Shown one piece after another: positions 8,677 to 16,943 of a DNA stretch of 64,000 nucleotides. The notes beneath the pieces were generated by a model. It was not told where the DNA came from. It searched no databases and saw nothing but the letters and a program-made list of their open reading frames with translations. The DNA lies in assembly GCF_034930985.1 (NCBI RefSeq), contig NZ_JAYGIM010000007.1, forward strand, positions 1 through 64,000, written 5' to 3'. The position numbers were made by a program, and so were the translations under genes. Source of the stretch: Arcicella lustrica. Lineage in GTDB: Bacteria > Bacteroidota > Bacteroidia > Cytophagales > Spirosomataceae. The number at the start of each line of letters is the position of its first letter. Within the stretch, counting starts at the first letter, position 1.

Positions 8677-10911
8677 TCAAAGAATCATTCCTTTTGAATC
8701 ACAAATTGGTATTGATGTATTTTGATTTAAGAAAATTGTTTTTTTGATATTGACTTTAGCAATGGCATTACTTCCTTCTTTGATTTTAATGAACTGATTG
8801 GGTCTCAGATTTCTTAAAACTTGTTTCTTACCAGTTTTCGCCCAAGTAATTTCTACTTCATCAATTAAATTACTTTGTCCGATACCGATTTCTCTTCTCA
8901 AAGCTGATGAGCCAAAACTTCCTCCAGAATTTACTTCACGATAAAGTACTCTCTTTATGCCTTTTTCTCGGAAAGTTACTTTTAGGCGAGTGCCTATTGC
9001 CGAACGATTGGTTTCTGAACCTTCTAATTGAATATTAATCCAACGATTATCGTTTTGACCCGGATTTAGGTAGAGCGAATTATTATAAGAATCGCCAATG
9101 TATGCTCCGCCTACTTCGATAAAAATATCATTGTCTCCATCATTGTCAAGGTCGGTAATGGCTACTCCATGTCCTTTTTGCAAATTTCCTACTCTGCTAG
9201 AAACTGTAACATCGGCAAATTTTCCATTACCCATATTTCTAAAAAGGCGATTAGGCACAAGCGATTTGTAGTCTGGATTACCTGTTCCTAAGTACATATC
9301 CAAATAGCCATCGTTATCAATATCTCCAAAATTTGAACCCATCGCAAAAACAGATTTATTTAAACCCGCTTCTTCGGATACATTGCTAAAAGTACCATCA
9401 TGGTTATTATGATATAAATACATTTTGCCAGCTTTATTCGGAATACCTAAAGCCTCTGTTCCTGCCGAGTAAGCAATAGATTTTACAAATTCATAGCCAC
9501 AAACAAAAATGTCTTGCCAGCCATCATTGTCATAATCCCAAAACCAAGTCGGGAATGTACTTACTCGAACATCCCCCAAACCTACTCTTTCAGTAACATC
9601 TTCAAATTGAGGAATTTTATTTTTCAAGCCTGTATTTCTCAATAAAGTTCTTCTGCCTTGAAGACCCGAAATAACAATATCTTGAAGTCCGTCATTATCA
9701 TAATCGGCAGCACTAACACCTTTTACAAAATCAACTACTTGACATTTTGCAATGGAAGCTACTTCTGTAAAAGTGCCATTTTTATTACTCATGTATAATT
9801 CACATGGGTTATAGTCATCAAGTCCTCCATTTTCATTGCCAATAAATAAATCTAACCAACCATCATTATTAAAATCTCTCCAAACGCCCGCTTGTGTAGG
9901 ATGTTCTGAAAAAAGTCCACTTTCTACTGTAACATCTGTAAAAGTATTATCGCCATTATTTCTGAGTAAAGAATTAGCTTGTTTGCCAAATTTGCCCATC
10001 CAAGCCCCTCTTAGTACCAGAATATCCAGAAAACCATCGTTATTATAATCTGCTTGTACCATATTCAGACCACCTTTGAAACGCCCCAAATCTGAAATAA
10101 CTGAACAATCAGTAAAACTACCTTTGGTGTCGTTTTTAAAATAGTGCATCGCTCCTTTTAATCCCCAATCAGAAGTAACAATATCTAAATAACCATCATT
10201 ATTAAAATCATCGATAATTACTCCTCCCGCCATATTTCGTTTGTTGAGACCTAAATTGGGAGCAATGTCTGTGAATGCTTTTACAGCATAACCAGAATTA
10301 TCTTTATCTAAATTAGGAATAAGCCACTGTGAAGGCACTTTTGACGGATATTCACCAAGTGTCATATAGGCAATATTCAATAACCATCTTGACTCATAAT
10401 CTTGATTATCTTGTTGAAGTAATTTTTGATAAACTTCAATCGCTTTTCTTGAACCTGTTTTATTTTGATGCACGCCACCATCTTTAATAGGCATAATACA
10501 AGATTCTGAAGAATGATTGCTGATACAGTTTTGGCGTTCTCCCATTCGTAAGTACGAAATGGCATAGCCTTTTAAAACTTCGGTATAATGTCTGTGATCG
10601 GCATTGGTGTTTTGCAATAATTGTTCAAATGCAAGATTCGCTTCTTGCTCTTGACCAAGTTTCAGAAAACCATTGGCTTTGAAAAAGCTTGCTCGCAATC
10701 TCATTTCTGGATCTGGATGTTTGGTTGCCATCGAATCAAAGAAGATAAATTCTGCCTCAGGACAAAAAGTATTTTCTTTGACATAATATTTATCGTAGGT
10801 ATCTGCTAAATGCTTAACCATTTTATCGTTAGAATTTGAAATTAATCCACATGATTGACCTACCAATAAAGCCAAGCATAAGCAAGTGTAAGTACAATAT
10901 TTTAAGTTCAT
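8677..10911 (-). CDS. CRTAC1-like FG-GAP/UnbV lipoprotein
   Basis: 744 residues. A lipoprotein signal (CLCLALLVGQSC) is followed by a helical, TPR-like segment (about 30-200). Next come at least seven FG-GAP/VCBS calcium-loop repeats (DFNNDGYLDI, DYNNDGFLDI, DFNNDGWLDL, DYDNDGLQDI, DYDNDGWQDI, DIDNDGYLDM, DLDNDGDNDI), and last an ASPIC/UnbV domain (NRWINIQLEGSETNRSAIGTRL...). The repeats predict a seven-bladed beta-propeller binding Ca2+ in the loops. Such proteins sit at the cell surface or periplasm and are often next to TonB receptors in Bacteroidota, as here (58 bp after the receptor gene). Enzyme activity is not established for the family. Confidence 0.85.
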   Translation of the reverse strand: MNLKYCTYTCLCLALLVGQSCGLISNSNDKMVKHLADTYDKYYVKENTFCPEAEFIFFDSMATKHPDPEMRLRASFFKANGFLKLGQEQEANLAFEQLLQNTNADHRHYTEVLKGYAISYLRMGERQNCISNHSSESCIMPIKDGGVHQNKTGSRKAIEVYQKLLQQDNQDYESRWLLNIAYMTLGEYPSKVPSQWLIPNLDKDNSGYAVKAFTDIAPNLGLNKRNMAGGVIIDDFNNDGYLDIVTSDWGLKGAMHYFKNDTKGSFTDCSVISDLGRFKGGLNMVQADYNNDGFLDILVLRGAWMGKFGKQANSLLRNNGDNTFTDVTVESGLFSEHPTQAGVWRDFNNDGWLDLFIGNENGGLDDYNPCELYMSNKNGTFTEVASIAKCQVVDFVKGVSAADYDNDGLQDIVISGLQGRRTLLRNTGLKNKIPQFEDVTERVGLGDVRVSTFPTWFWDYDNDGWQDIFVCGYEFVKSIAYSAGTEALGIPNKAGKMYLYHNNHDGTFSNVSEEAGLNKSVFAMGSNFGDIDNDGYLDMYLGTGNPDYKSLVPNRLFRNMGNGKFADVTVSSRVGNLQKGHGVAITDLDNDGDNDIFIEVGGAYIGDSYNNSLYLNPGQNDNRWINIQLEGSETNRSAIGTRLKVTFREKGIKRVLYREVNSGGSFGSSALRREIGIGQSNLIDEVEITWAKTGKKQVLRNLRPNQFIKIKEGSNAIAKVNIKKTIFLNQNTSIPICDSKGMIL

Positions 10912-10969
10912 AGTTTTAGGAATTTAGAGATGATTAATAGGAAAACAAGGAAGATGAAAGGGTGAATAA

Positions 10970-13729
10970 TTACCTAAACAATTCATCAAAAGTTAAAGAA
11001 ACATAGTATAAGCCCCCCACCGCTGGCGAACCATAAGCTTGTACGATATATTGATTTGTGATATTATTTGCTCCTAATTTTACAGTAGTTTTCAAACTTG
11101 GCACATGGTAATTTACTTGTGCGTCTATCAAACTATAAGCAGGAATGTTTCCCGGACGGTTTTCATTAAATGTTCCGTACCAATCGAATGATTCTTGCCA
11201 ATGCCAAGCCACACTAAAGCCTAAACGGTCGGTGATTTTTGAATTGCTAATGGTTAAATTTGTTTTCCAACGTGGAGTATTGAAAGCTGGAATATTGTTT
11301 GGGTTGGCATCCAAAATATTAAAATCAGACCAAGTACTGTTGAAGCCTACTCTGAAATTTTCAGGTAAGAAGTAAGTCAATCCTAATGAAACACCTTGCG
11401 AACTTACTTTATCTGCCGCATTGGTATAAAGTTGGAAAGCCTGTGTTTTGCCCCCTAAAATATCTTGTGCTGCTGCAGAATTTATCGTGCCATCAGAATT
11501 TAAAACATTGTTAGTAGGACGAATTACGACTTGGTTAATCAAGAAATTTTTAAAAGTACTTCTGTAATAATTCACATCTACCAAAAGCTTTTGGGCTAAC
11601 AATCCTTTATAACCAATTTCAAAACTTTGTGTTTGTTCTGGTTTGATATAAGGAACATTTGATTTTACGAGTTTACTTTTATTGTTTTCAACAGCTGTTG
11701 GGAAAGGCACTCCTTTCTGCAAATCGCTTGAAAAACCACTGGCAAATGCACCAACAGAAGCCGCAGTGAACGAATTTTCATAAGCATTCAAGCCTGCGCT
11801 ATTGGCAGGAGCACCACCCAAAATAATGATTGGACCAACATTCAATTTGATAAATTGGTCTGGCACAGTTGGGTTTCTAAAACCTGTTTGATACGACGCT
11901 CTGAAATTATGGTTTTCTGAAGGAGAAAATACTGCCGAAGCTCTTGGCGTAAAACTGCCATTAAAGTTTTCGTTTTTATCATATCGCCCTGATAGCGTAA
12001 GTTTTAGTTTATCTTCTAAAATTGCTTTTGATGCCTGAGCGAAAACACCAAATTCTTTTACGCTTACTTTATTGATTTTATCGTCAAATAAAGTTCCGTT
12101 GGTTTCCATATCATATACTCGATAACTTCCACCAACTAATAGATTTACTACTTTCAAAGCCTGACTTAAATCGTACTGAGCATCTACGTGATACAATTTA
12201 CTATTGCTCAATACGCCTGCTCCGCCCAATCCTGCGGTAGCGATGTATTTACTTTTTTGTTGTTCAAAATCACTCGACCCAGCTACAAAACGTCCTTGGT
12301 CGGCAAATGCTCTGGCTGCTGAATGGTCTTGCCCAGTAACACTTCCTACTTTTCCTGTATAAGCAGCAGTATAACGTTCAAACCAAGTAGCATCAGCTTT
12401 GTCTGGCGTCACTACATTTCCGTTTAAATCTCTTACCCAAGTACGGTTAATCAATTGCCCCAATGAACGAGTATTGTAAGAATGATTCGATTGCTCTGCT
12501 GTAGAATATCCTCTGATAAAAAAGTTTGAACCTCTTAATTCCAAACGATTTTGAATCAATTTGAAATCATTCAAGGCAAAACGGCTACTTCCTGTATAAT
12601 TTGCCGTGCCTTGACTATAATTTACTTGATAAATAGCTTCTAAACTTTCAGAGATTTTATAGTGTAAAGCCACATTCAATTTGGTAGAGTAAACACCATA
12701 ATTGGCTAAATCTTTTTCTTCATAACCTGTACGAGAAACTCTTCCAATTCCTTGAATGGTTTGAGCTACTTCGTCTCCATAGATATTCAAGGCATTTCTT
12801 CCCGGATTATTGGCTCCACGCTGTGCGGCAGGAGTATTTGGGTCGATGTCGGTATAATTGTTAGCGTACCAATCTGTTCCTTTTAAATAAGAAGCGTTTA
12901 ACTTGAAGGCAAAACGATTGTTAAAGGCTTTTGCATAACGCAATGAAAAATCCGTAAATGGTTTTGCACCAGAAGCATTATCCGAAACATGATTGATACC
13001 GACTTTTGTTTGAACAGATAATCCTTGATAATTGAAAGGATTTTTGGTTGTCGTCATCAATAAACCATTAAAAGCCACTGGTCCATAAAGTGCTGAAGCT
13101 GCTCCCGGAATTAATTCAACACCTTCAACGTCTAAATCTGAAGAACCAAAAAGGTTTCCAACCGCAAAACCTAAGCCGGGCGACTGGTTATCAACGCCAT
13201 CTATCAATTGTAAAAAACGACTATTCCCTGTTGAATTAAATCCACGAGTATTGATTTGCTTGTAAGTCAAACCACTTGTAACCATATCCAATGATTTTAC
13301 ATTGACCAAGGCATCATAAAAACTTACTGATGGACTTTGCTGAATGGATTTTGCATCAATTTTTTCAATGCTTACGGGCGATTTTAAAATATTTTCTTCT
13401 ATTCTTGAAGCAGAAATCACTACTTGTTGTAATAATTCATCTCCAGATTTTAATGAAATCGCAATTGTCGAATTATCGGTTACTTCAACCGTTTGGCGTT
13501 CAAAACCAATCATGGAGAAAATTAATGTAAATGGAGGTTTTGCGGAGGTTTTTAAACTAAAGAAACCGTCTGCATTGGTAACTGTACCAATGTTTTTCCC
13601 TTTGATTCTAACGCTTGCACCAGCCAAAGGCTTTTTGGTTTCAGCATCTATGATACTTCCTGTAAAGTTTTGGGCAAAAACAGCCAATGAATGAAATAAT
13701 ATAATGCTTAGTGTAAAGATTTTTTTCAT
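10970..13729 (-). CDS. TonB-dependent outer-membrane receptor
   Basis: 919 residues with a signal peptide (MKKIFTLSIILFHSLAVFAQ), a carboxypeptidase-regulatory-like domain (FTGSIIDAETKKPLAGASVRIKG), a plug domain (about 110-230, ending LYGPVAFNGLLMTTTKNP) and a large beta-barrel ending in a C-terminal aromatic strand (GGLYYVSLTFDELFR). It imports a substrate across the outer membrane using TonB energy. There is no SusD partner next to it, so it is not a standard glycan-uptake pair. It lies between the third AhpD-like gene and the UnbV lipoprotein, so the whole run probably imports and processes one compound. Confidence 0.9.
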   Translation of the reverse strand: MKKIFTLSIILFHSLAVFAQNFTGSIIDAETKKPLAGASVRIKGKNIGTVTNADGFFSLKTSAKPPFTLIFSMIGFERQTVEVTDNSTIAISLKSGDELLQQVVISASRIEENILKSPVSIEKIDAKSIQQSPSVSFYDALVNVKSLDMVTSGLTYKQINTRGFNSTGNSRFLQLIDGVDNQSPGLGFAVGNLFGSSDLDVEGVELIPGAASALYGPVAFNGLLMTTTKNPFNYQGLSVQTKVGINHVSDNASGAKPFTDFSLRYAKAFNNRFAFKLNASYLKGTDWYANNYTDIDPNTPAAQRGANNPGRNALNIYGDEVAQTIQGIGRVSRTGYEEKDLANYGVYSTKLNVALHYKISESLEAIYQVNYSQGTANYTGSSRFALNDFKLIQNRLELRGSNFFIRGYSTAEQSNHSYNTRSLGQLINRTWVRDLNGNVVTPDKADATWFERYTAAYTGKVGSVTGQDHSAARAFADQGRFVAGSSDFEQQKSKYIATAGLGGAGVLSNSKLYHVDAQYDLSQALKVVNLLVGGSYRVYDMETNGTLFDDKINKVSVKEFGVFAQASKAILEDKLKLTLSGRYDKNENFNGSFTPRASAVFSPSENHNFRASYQTGFRNPTVPDQFIKLNVGPIIILGGAPANSAGLNAYENSFTAASVGAFASGFSSDLQKGVPFPTAVENNKSKLVKSNVPYIKPEQTQSFEIGYKGLLAQKLLVDVNYYRSTFKNFLINQVVIRPTNNVLNSDGTINSAAAQDILGGKTQAFQLYTNAADKVSSQGVSLGLTYFLPENFRVGFNSTWSDFNILDANPNNIPAFNTPRWKTNLTISNSKITDRLGFSVAWHWQESFDWYGTFNENRPGNIPAYSLIDAQVNYHVPSLKTTVKLGANNITNQYIVQAYGSPAVGGLYYVSLTFDELFR

Positions 13730-13788
13730 AGATAGTTAAGATTGACTAATTGGATAAATTTTATGGGAATTCAGGTTTTCAAAATGTG

Positions 13789-14361
13789 TTAAGCTTGTGC
13801 CTCTTTTTTCAATTGTTCATAAATCGCTGGCACTCTGTTGTAGCCATTTGTGGTGATGCGTTGACCTAATTTTTCATAAAAAGCAGTTTCTGTTGGCGTT
13901 ACACTTGCCAAGCCATCCACATATTTATTGTAGAGACAAAACAGAGCGGCTATCAAAACTGTATCGTGAATTTCACGGTCGCTTGCGCCAGCCGTTTTTG
14001 CTCGTTCTACATCTTGAGAAGTAACATTTTTGCCATTTTGCTGTACATGACTTGCAATTGCCAACAAAGCTTTCATCTTATCAGAAACGGGTGCAGTTTC
14101 AAAATCCTTTTTCACCATTTCACAAGTTTCCGTTTCACCCAAAAGAATATTTGCCGCCGCTGTATGTGCAGTTGTACAAAACTTACATTGGTTTTTGGAA
14201 GAAACCAATGCAGCAATCAATTCACGTTCGCCTTCTGTCAGAGTAGATTCTCCACGAAGTAAAATCTGAGTGAGTTCACGAATGGGTTGAGCAGTATCTT
14301 GGCGATATTCAAGCAAACCAGTAATGCCTGGCAAATGACTTTCCAATGGAATATAAGGCAT
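13789..14361 (-). CDS. AhpD/carboxymuconolactone decarboxylase-type peroxidase-like protein (copy 3)
   Basis: 190 residues, third member of the paralogous set. Catalytic Glu twelve residues ahead of CKFCTTAH (Cys-x2-Cys-x3-His), then DREIHDTVLIAALFCLYNKYVDGLASVTP. The C-terminus is longer than in copies 1 and 2 (GYNRVPAIYEQLKKEAQA). It is the first gene of the reverse-strand run toward 6172, and three or four TTCC-N8-GGAA palindromes lie 98-281 bp upstream, which makes it the likely regulated head of the unit. Confidence 0.85.
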   Translation of the reverse strand: MPYIPLESHLPGITGLLEYRQDTAQPIRELTQILLRGESTLTEGERELIAALVSSKNQCKFCTTAHTAAANILLGETETCEMVKKDFETAPVSDKMKALLAIASHVQQNGKNVTSQDVERAKTAGASDREIHDTVLIAALFCLYNKYVDGLASVTPTETAFYEKLGQRITTNGYNRVPAIYEQLKKEAQA

Positions 14362-14458
14362 GATTGTTAGGGATTAATTTATTTTCGATAATGGACAGGA
14401 AAACATATTCCAATTACACAATTGCATCTATCTCAGAAATAATTGCATGAAATTATTA

Positions 14459-14528
14459 TTCCAAATTTATGGAATAATAATAAATAAATCCAAATATTTG
14501 GAATATAAATTAATCCAGAAATTTAGAA
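14459..14528. promoter_or_regulatory. Cluster of palindromic operator candidates
   Basis: TTCCAAATTTATGGAA (14459-14474), ATCCAAATATTTGGAA (14488-14503) and the weaker ATCCAGAAATTTAGAA (14513-14528) lie at 29- and 25-bp steps, upstream of the AhpD copy 3 gene. A fourth match to TTCC-N8-GGAA, TTCCGAAAAAGAGGAA, is at 14627-14642. The 400-bp spacer (14362-14767) has no ORF and otherwise only the terminator near 14717. Confidence 0.55.
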
Positions 14529-14716
14529 CTTAGTCGAAAATGTAGGAATATGAAGTAAATAAGCAATTTTAAAAAGTAAATAAAGCAAAATGTAGGCTTT
14601 ATTGTTAGAATTGACGATTTTTGTTTTTCCGAAAAAGAGGAAAATATGGAATTTTAAGAAGAGAGAAATCTGGAAAAGAGTAATAGACTAATGTTGAGAT
14701 AAGTACAAATAAAAAA

Positions 14717-14743
14717 TGCCAGAATAAAGTAAATCATTCTGGC
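14717..14743 (-). terminator. Hairpin terminator of the coiled-coil gene
   Basis: TGCCAGAAT and ATTCTGGCA pair around a 9-nt loop, preceded by AAAAAA on the plus strand (a T-run in the direction of transcription). It is 25 bp after the stop of the reverse-strand gene at 14768. Confidence 0.7.
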
Positions 14744-14767
14744 AAAATATGATGAGTGAAATTTTTG

Positions 14768-15172
14768 CTAAAGCGTTTGTGGGTCGTTCAGAGAAGGACT
14801 GTTCAAATTATCAATCGTTTGTTTTTTTAAAGATTGAACAAACTTTTCAGTATCTTCAAAAGATTCTTCCTGACCAGAAAGCTTCTTGACTAAATTCAAC
14901 AAATAAGTTTGCGTTTGTAACATCACAGAAAGCGTAATTTGGTTATCTGCAATTTGTCTTTGATTACGAATAATACTTACCTGATTGTTGACAATAATTT
15001 CTTGGTTTTTGATAATCGTTGATTGATTTTGAATCACCAAATCATGATTATCAGCATTACGCTTTTGGTTTTCAATCATAATATCATGGTTGCCCACGAT
15101 GCGTTCTTGCATATCTTTTAAGAAATTATGCTCTGCTATCAATTTTTGAAGTATTTCCTCTATATTTTGCAT
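14768..15172 (-). CDS. Asn-rich heptad coiled-coil protein
   Basis: 134 residues with no recognised family. Residues about 25-90 form a near-perfect seven-residue repeat in which Asn recurs in the same register: GNHDIMI, ENQKRNA, DNHDLVI, QNQSTII, KNQEIIV, NNQVSII, RNQRQIA, DNQITLS. Asn at a core position of every heptad is known from trimeric coiled-coil stalks, where it binds anions. There is no signal peptide or membrane helix, so it is probably a soluble cytoplasmic oligomer. It is divergent from the TauE/SafE exporter gene with an 80-bp shared promoter space. Confidence 0.6.
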   Translation of the reverse strand: MQNIEEILQKLIAEHNFLKDMQERIVGNHDIMIENQKRNADNHDLVIQNQSTIIKNQEIIVNNQVSIIRNQRQIADNQITLSVMLQTQTYLLNLVKKLSGQEESFEDTEKFVQSLKKQTIDNLNSPSLNDPQTL

Positions 15173-15216
15173 AATGATACTCTTGAATGAGAATTTTTAT
15201 AATTGAAAATTGCGTT

Positions 15217-15224
15217 TACCTTTG
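15217..15224 (+). promoter_or_regulatory. Promoter -7 element of the TauE/SafE gene
   Basis: TACCTTTG matches the Bacteroidota -7 consensus TAnnTTTG, 29 bp before the ATG at 15253. The -33 position has only a T-run (weak match). Confidence 0.45.
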
Positions 15225-15252
15225 TTTCCCGTAAAATTAAAGATTTTTATTG

Positions 15253-16251
15253 ATGCAAACCGACAAACTGAAAAAAATCAAATTGCCTTGGCTTTACTTG
15301 TCATTCTTGATAGTGGTATTGAGTGTTTGGACATATTACATGGTATCCACCGATAGCTTCTATATTTTTGCAAAACATGGATATGCAGTACTCACTATGA
15401 TTTTTGGTTCGTTCATTGCGGGTTCTAGTCCCGAAGGAAGTGCCGCCATTGCTTATCCCGTCTTTACATTACTCCTAAAAATCCCACCAGCAATTGCCAG
15501 AAATTTTGCTTTCGCCATTCAAAGTATTGGAATGACTTCAGCAAGTTTACTGATTTTAAACTTAAAAATTAAAGTTGAATGGAATTATATTAAATATGTC
15601 ACATTCGGGGGCATTTTTGGATTGATTTTCGGTACTTATTACATTGTTCCGCTTATTTCTCCGCCTTTGGCAAAACTCTTTTTTGTGTCACTTTGGTTAA
15701 GTTTTGGTTTGGTTTTATGGTATGAAAACACCAAACCAAAGCGAACAGTATTCGATAAAATTCAATCATTCCAGCGTTCGGATATGGCGAGATTGCTATT
15801 TTTTGGATTAGTCGGTGGAATGATTTCTTCTATTTTCGGAACAGGTATTAATATTTTTTCTTTCTGTTTGATGACGATTTATTATCGTATCGACGAAAAA
15901 GTAGCCGTGCCATCATCCGTAATTATTATGACACTTGAAACGATTTTGGGTTTCTTTCTTCATGCAGGTTTGATTAATGATTTTCAACCAGAGGCTTTTG
16001 AAATGTGGTTGGCTTGTATTCCTTTTGTTGCATTTTTTGCGCCACTTGGTTCTTTTGTCATCAATAAAGTACCTAGAAAAGCAGTCGCAACTTTTCTTTA
16101 CATTATTCTAATCGTTCAATTTATTGGAGCGATGTGGGTTATTAAACCTAATCTTTTACAACTGATTATGTGTTTAGTAACGCTCGTGGCAGGTTTGAGT
16201 ACTTTTGTGTATTTGGCTAATGTGAAGAATAGTAGAATGGTGGAAGAGTAG
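15253..16251 (+). CDS. TauE/SafE-family sulfite/organosulfonate exporter
   Basis: 332 residues with about eight to nine hydrophobic helices. Two related halves are visible, each with a Gly-rich membrane signature (GSFIAGSSPEGSAAIAYPVF in the first, GGMISSIFGTGINIFSF in the second), as in TauE/SafE (DUF81) permeases that export sulfite or sulfonates. The ATG at 15253 is used rather than the TTG three bases earlier. No sulfur-metabolism gene is adjacent, so the substrate is open. Confidence 0.8.
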   Translation: MQTDKLKKIKLPWLYLSFLIVVLSVWTYYMVSTDSFYIFAKHGYAVLTMIFGSFIAGSSPEGSAAIAYPVFTLLLKIPPAIARNFAFAIQSIGMTSASLLILNLKIKVEWNYIKYVTFGGIFGLIFGTYYIVPLISPPLAKLFFVSLWLSFGLVLWYENTKPKRTVFDKIQSFQRSDMARLLFFGLVGGMISSIFGTGINIFSFCLMTIYYRIDEKVAVPSSVIIMTLETILGFFLHAGLINDFQPEAFEMWLACIPFVAFFAPLGSFVINKVPRKAVATFLYIILIVQFIGAMWVIKPNLLQLIMCLVTLVAGLSTFVYLANVKNSRMVEE

Positions 16252-16257
16252 GGATTT

Positions 16258-16656
16258 TCACCAAACAACTTCTACTAATTCTTGGTAAAATCTGAATTTT
16301 TCATCTGCTGAAATAATGCTGAGATTTTCTGAAATAGCAATAGAAATAATCAGTCTATCAAACGGGTCTTTGTGATTATCAACCTGTTTTAAAGTAACAT
16401 AATTTTCCAAATGATTGGCAGTTAATGGCAGTAATGTCAACCCAACACGTTCAATTTCATCCGATAAAGTGATAATCGAATTTTTAGTATTGAGTTTGCC
16501 TATATTCTTTTTTATCGCAATTTCATAAAGTGAAGCTATACTTACAAAACATTGATTTTCAATATTTTCGATAATTGTATAAATATTGGATGGAATGTTT
16601 TCAGCTTCATCAAACATCCACAATAAAATATGGGTATCTAATAAAAACCTTTTCAT
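16258..16656 (-). CDS. PIN-domain toxin, VapC-like
   Basis: 132 residues with the PIN acidic active-site pattern: Asp in FLLDTHILLW near the N-terminus, Glu in ASLYEIAIKKNIGK, and the C-terminal KDPFDRLIISIAISENLSIISADEKF. PIN toxins are Mg2+-dependent RNases that cut tRNA, rRNA or mRNA. Its start overlaps the last base of the upstream antitoxin gene, the usual TA arrangement in which the antitoxin comes first. Confidence 0.85.
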   Translation of the reverse strand: MKRFLLDTHILLWMFDEAENIPSNIYTIIENIENQCFVSIASLYEIAIKKNIGKLNTKNSIITLSDEIERVGLTLLPLTANHLENYVTLKQVDNHKDPFDRLIISIAISENLSIISADEKFRFYQELVEVVW

Positions 16657-16871
16657 TACATATACTCTTTGAGGTCGTCTAATGGTTCATTAAAATCAGC
16701 AGGAACATGAAGTGTTCCTTTTAAGGTGCCAAATAAACGTTTTTTCACTTTTATAGAAGCTTCAATTTCTTCTACAAAAGTGATTAAAACTTTAGATTTA
16801 TTTTTAACAGGTGGAAGTTCGTTGAAAATCACCTGACCATTTTCGTAAATTCCTTCTATTGTTGTTAGCAT
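16656..16871 (-). CDS. Antitoxin of the PIN toxin (DUF2281-like)
   Basis: 71 residues. The N-terminal half reads TIEGIYENGQVIFNELPPVKNKSKVLITF, a beta-rich segment typical of small VapB-type or DUF104/DUF2281 antitoxins. The C-terminal tail LFGTLKGTLHVPADFNEPLDDLKEYM is the segment that in such families wraps the toxin. It is cotranscribed with and translationally coupled to the PIN gene. A -7-like CAAATATA (TATATTTG on the reverse strand, 16890-16897) lies 19 bp upstream. Confidence 0.75.
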   Translation of the reverse strand: MLTTIEGIYENGQVIFNELPPVKNKSKVLITFVEEIEASIKVKKRLFGTLKGTLHVPADFNEPLDDLKEYM

Positions 16872-16943
16872 TTCAATAAAGTTTTATACCAAATATACAA
16901 AACTTGGGGAAGACTTCTATAAACAGGCAATATTATAATTCGC

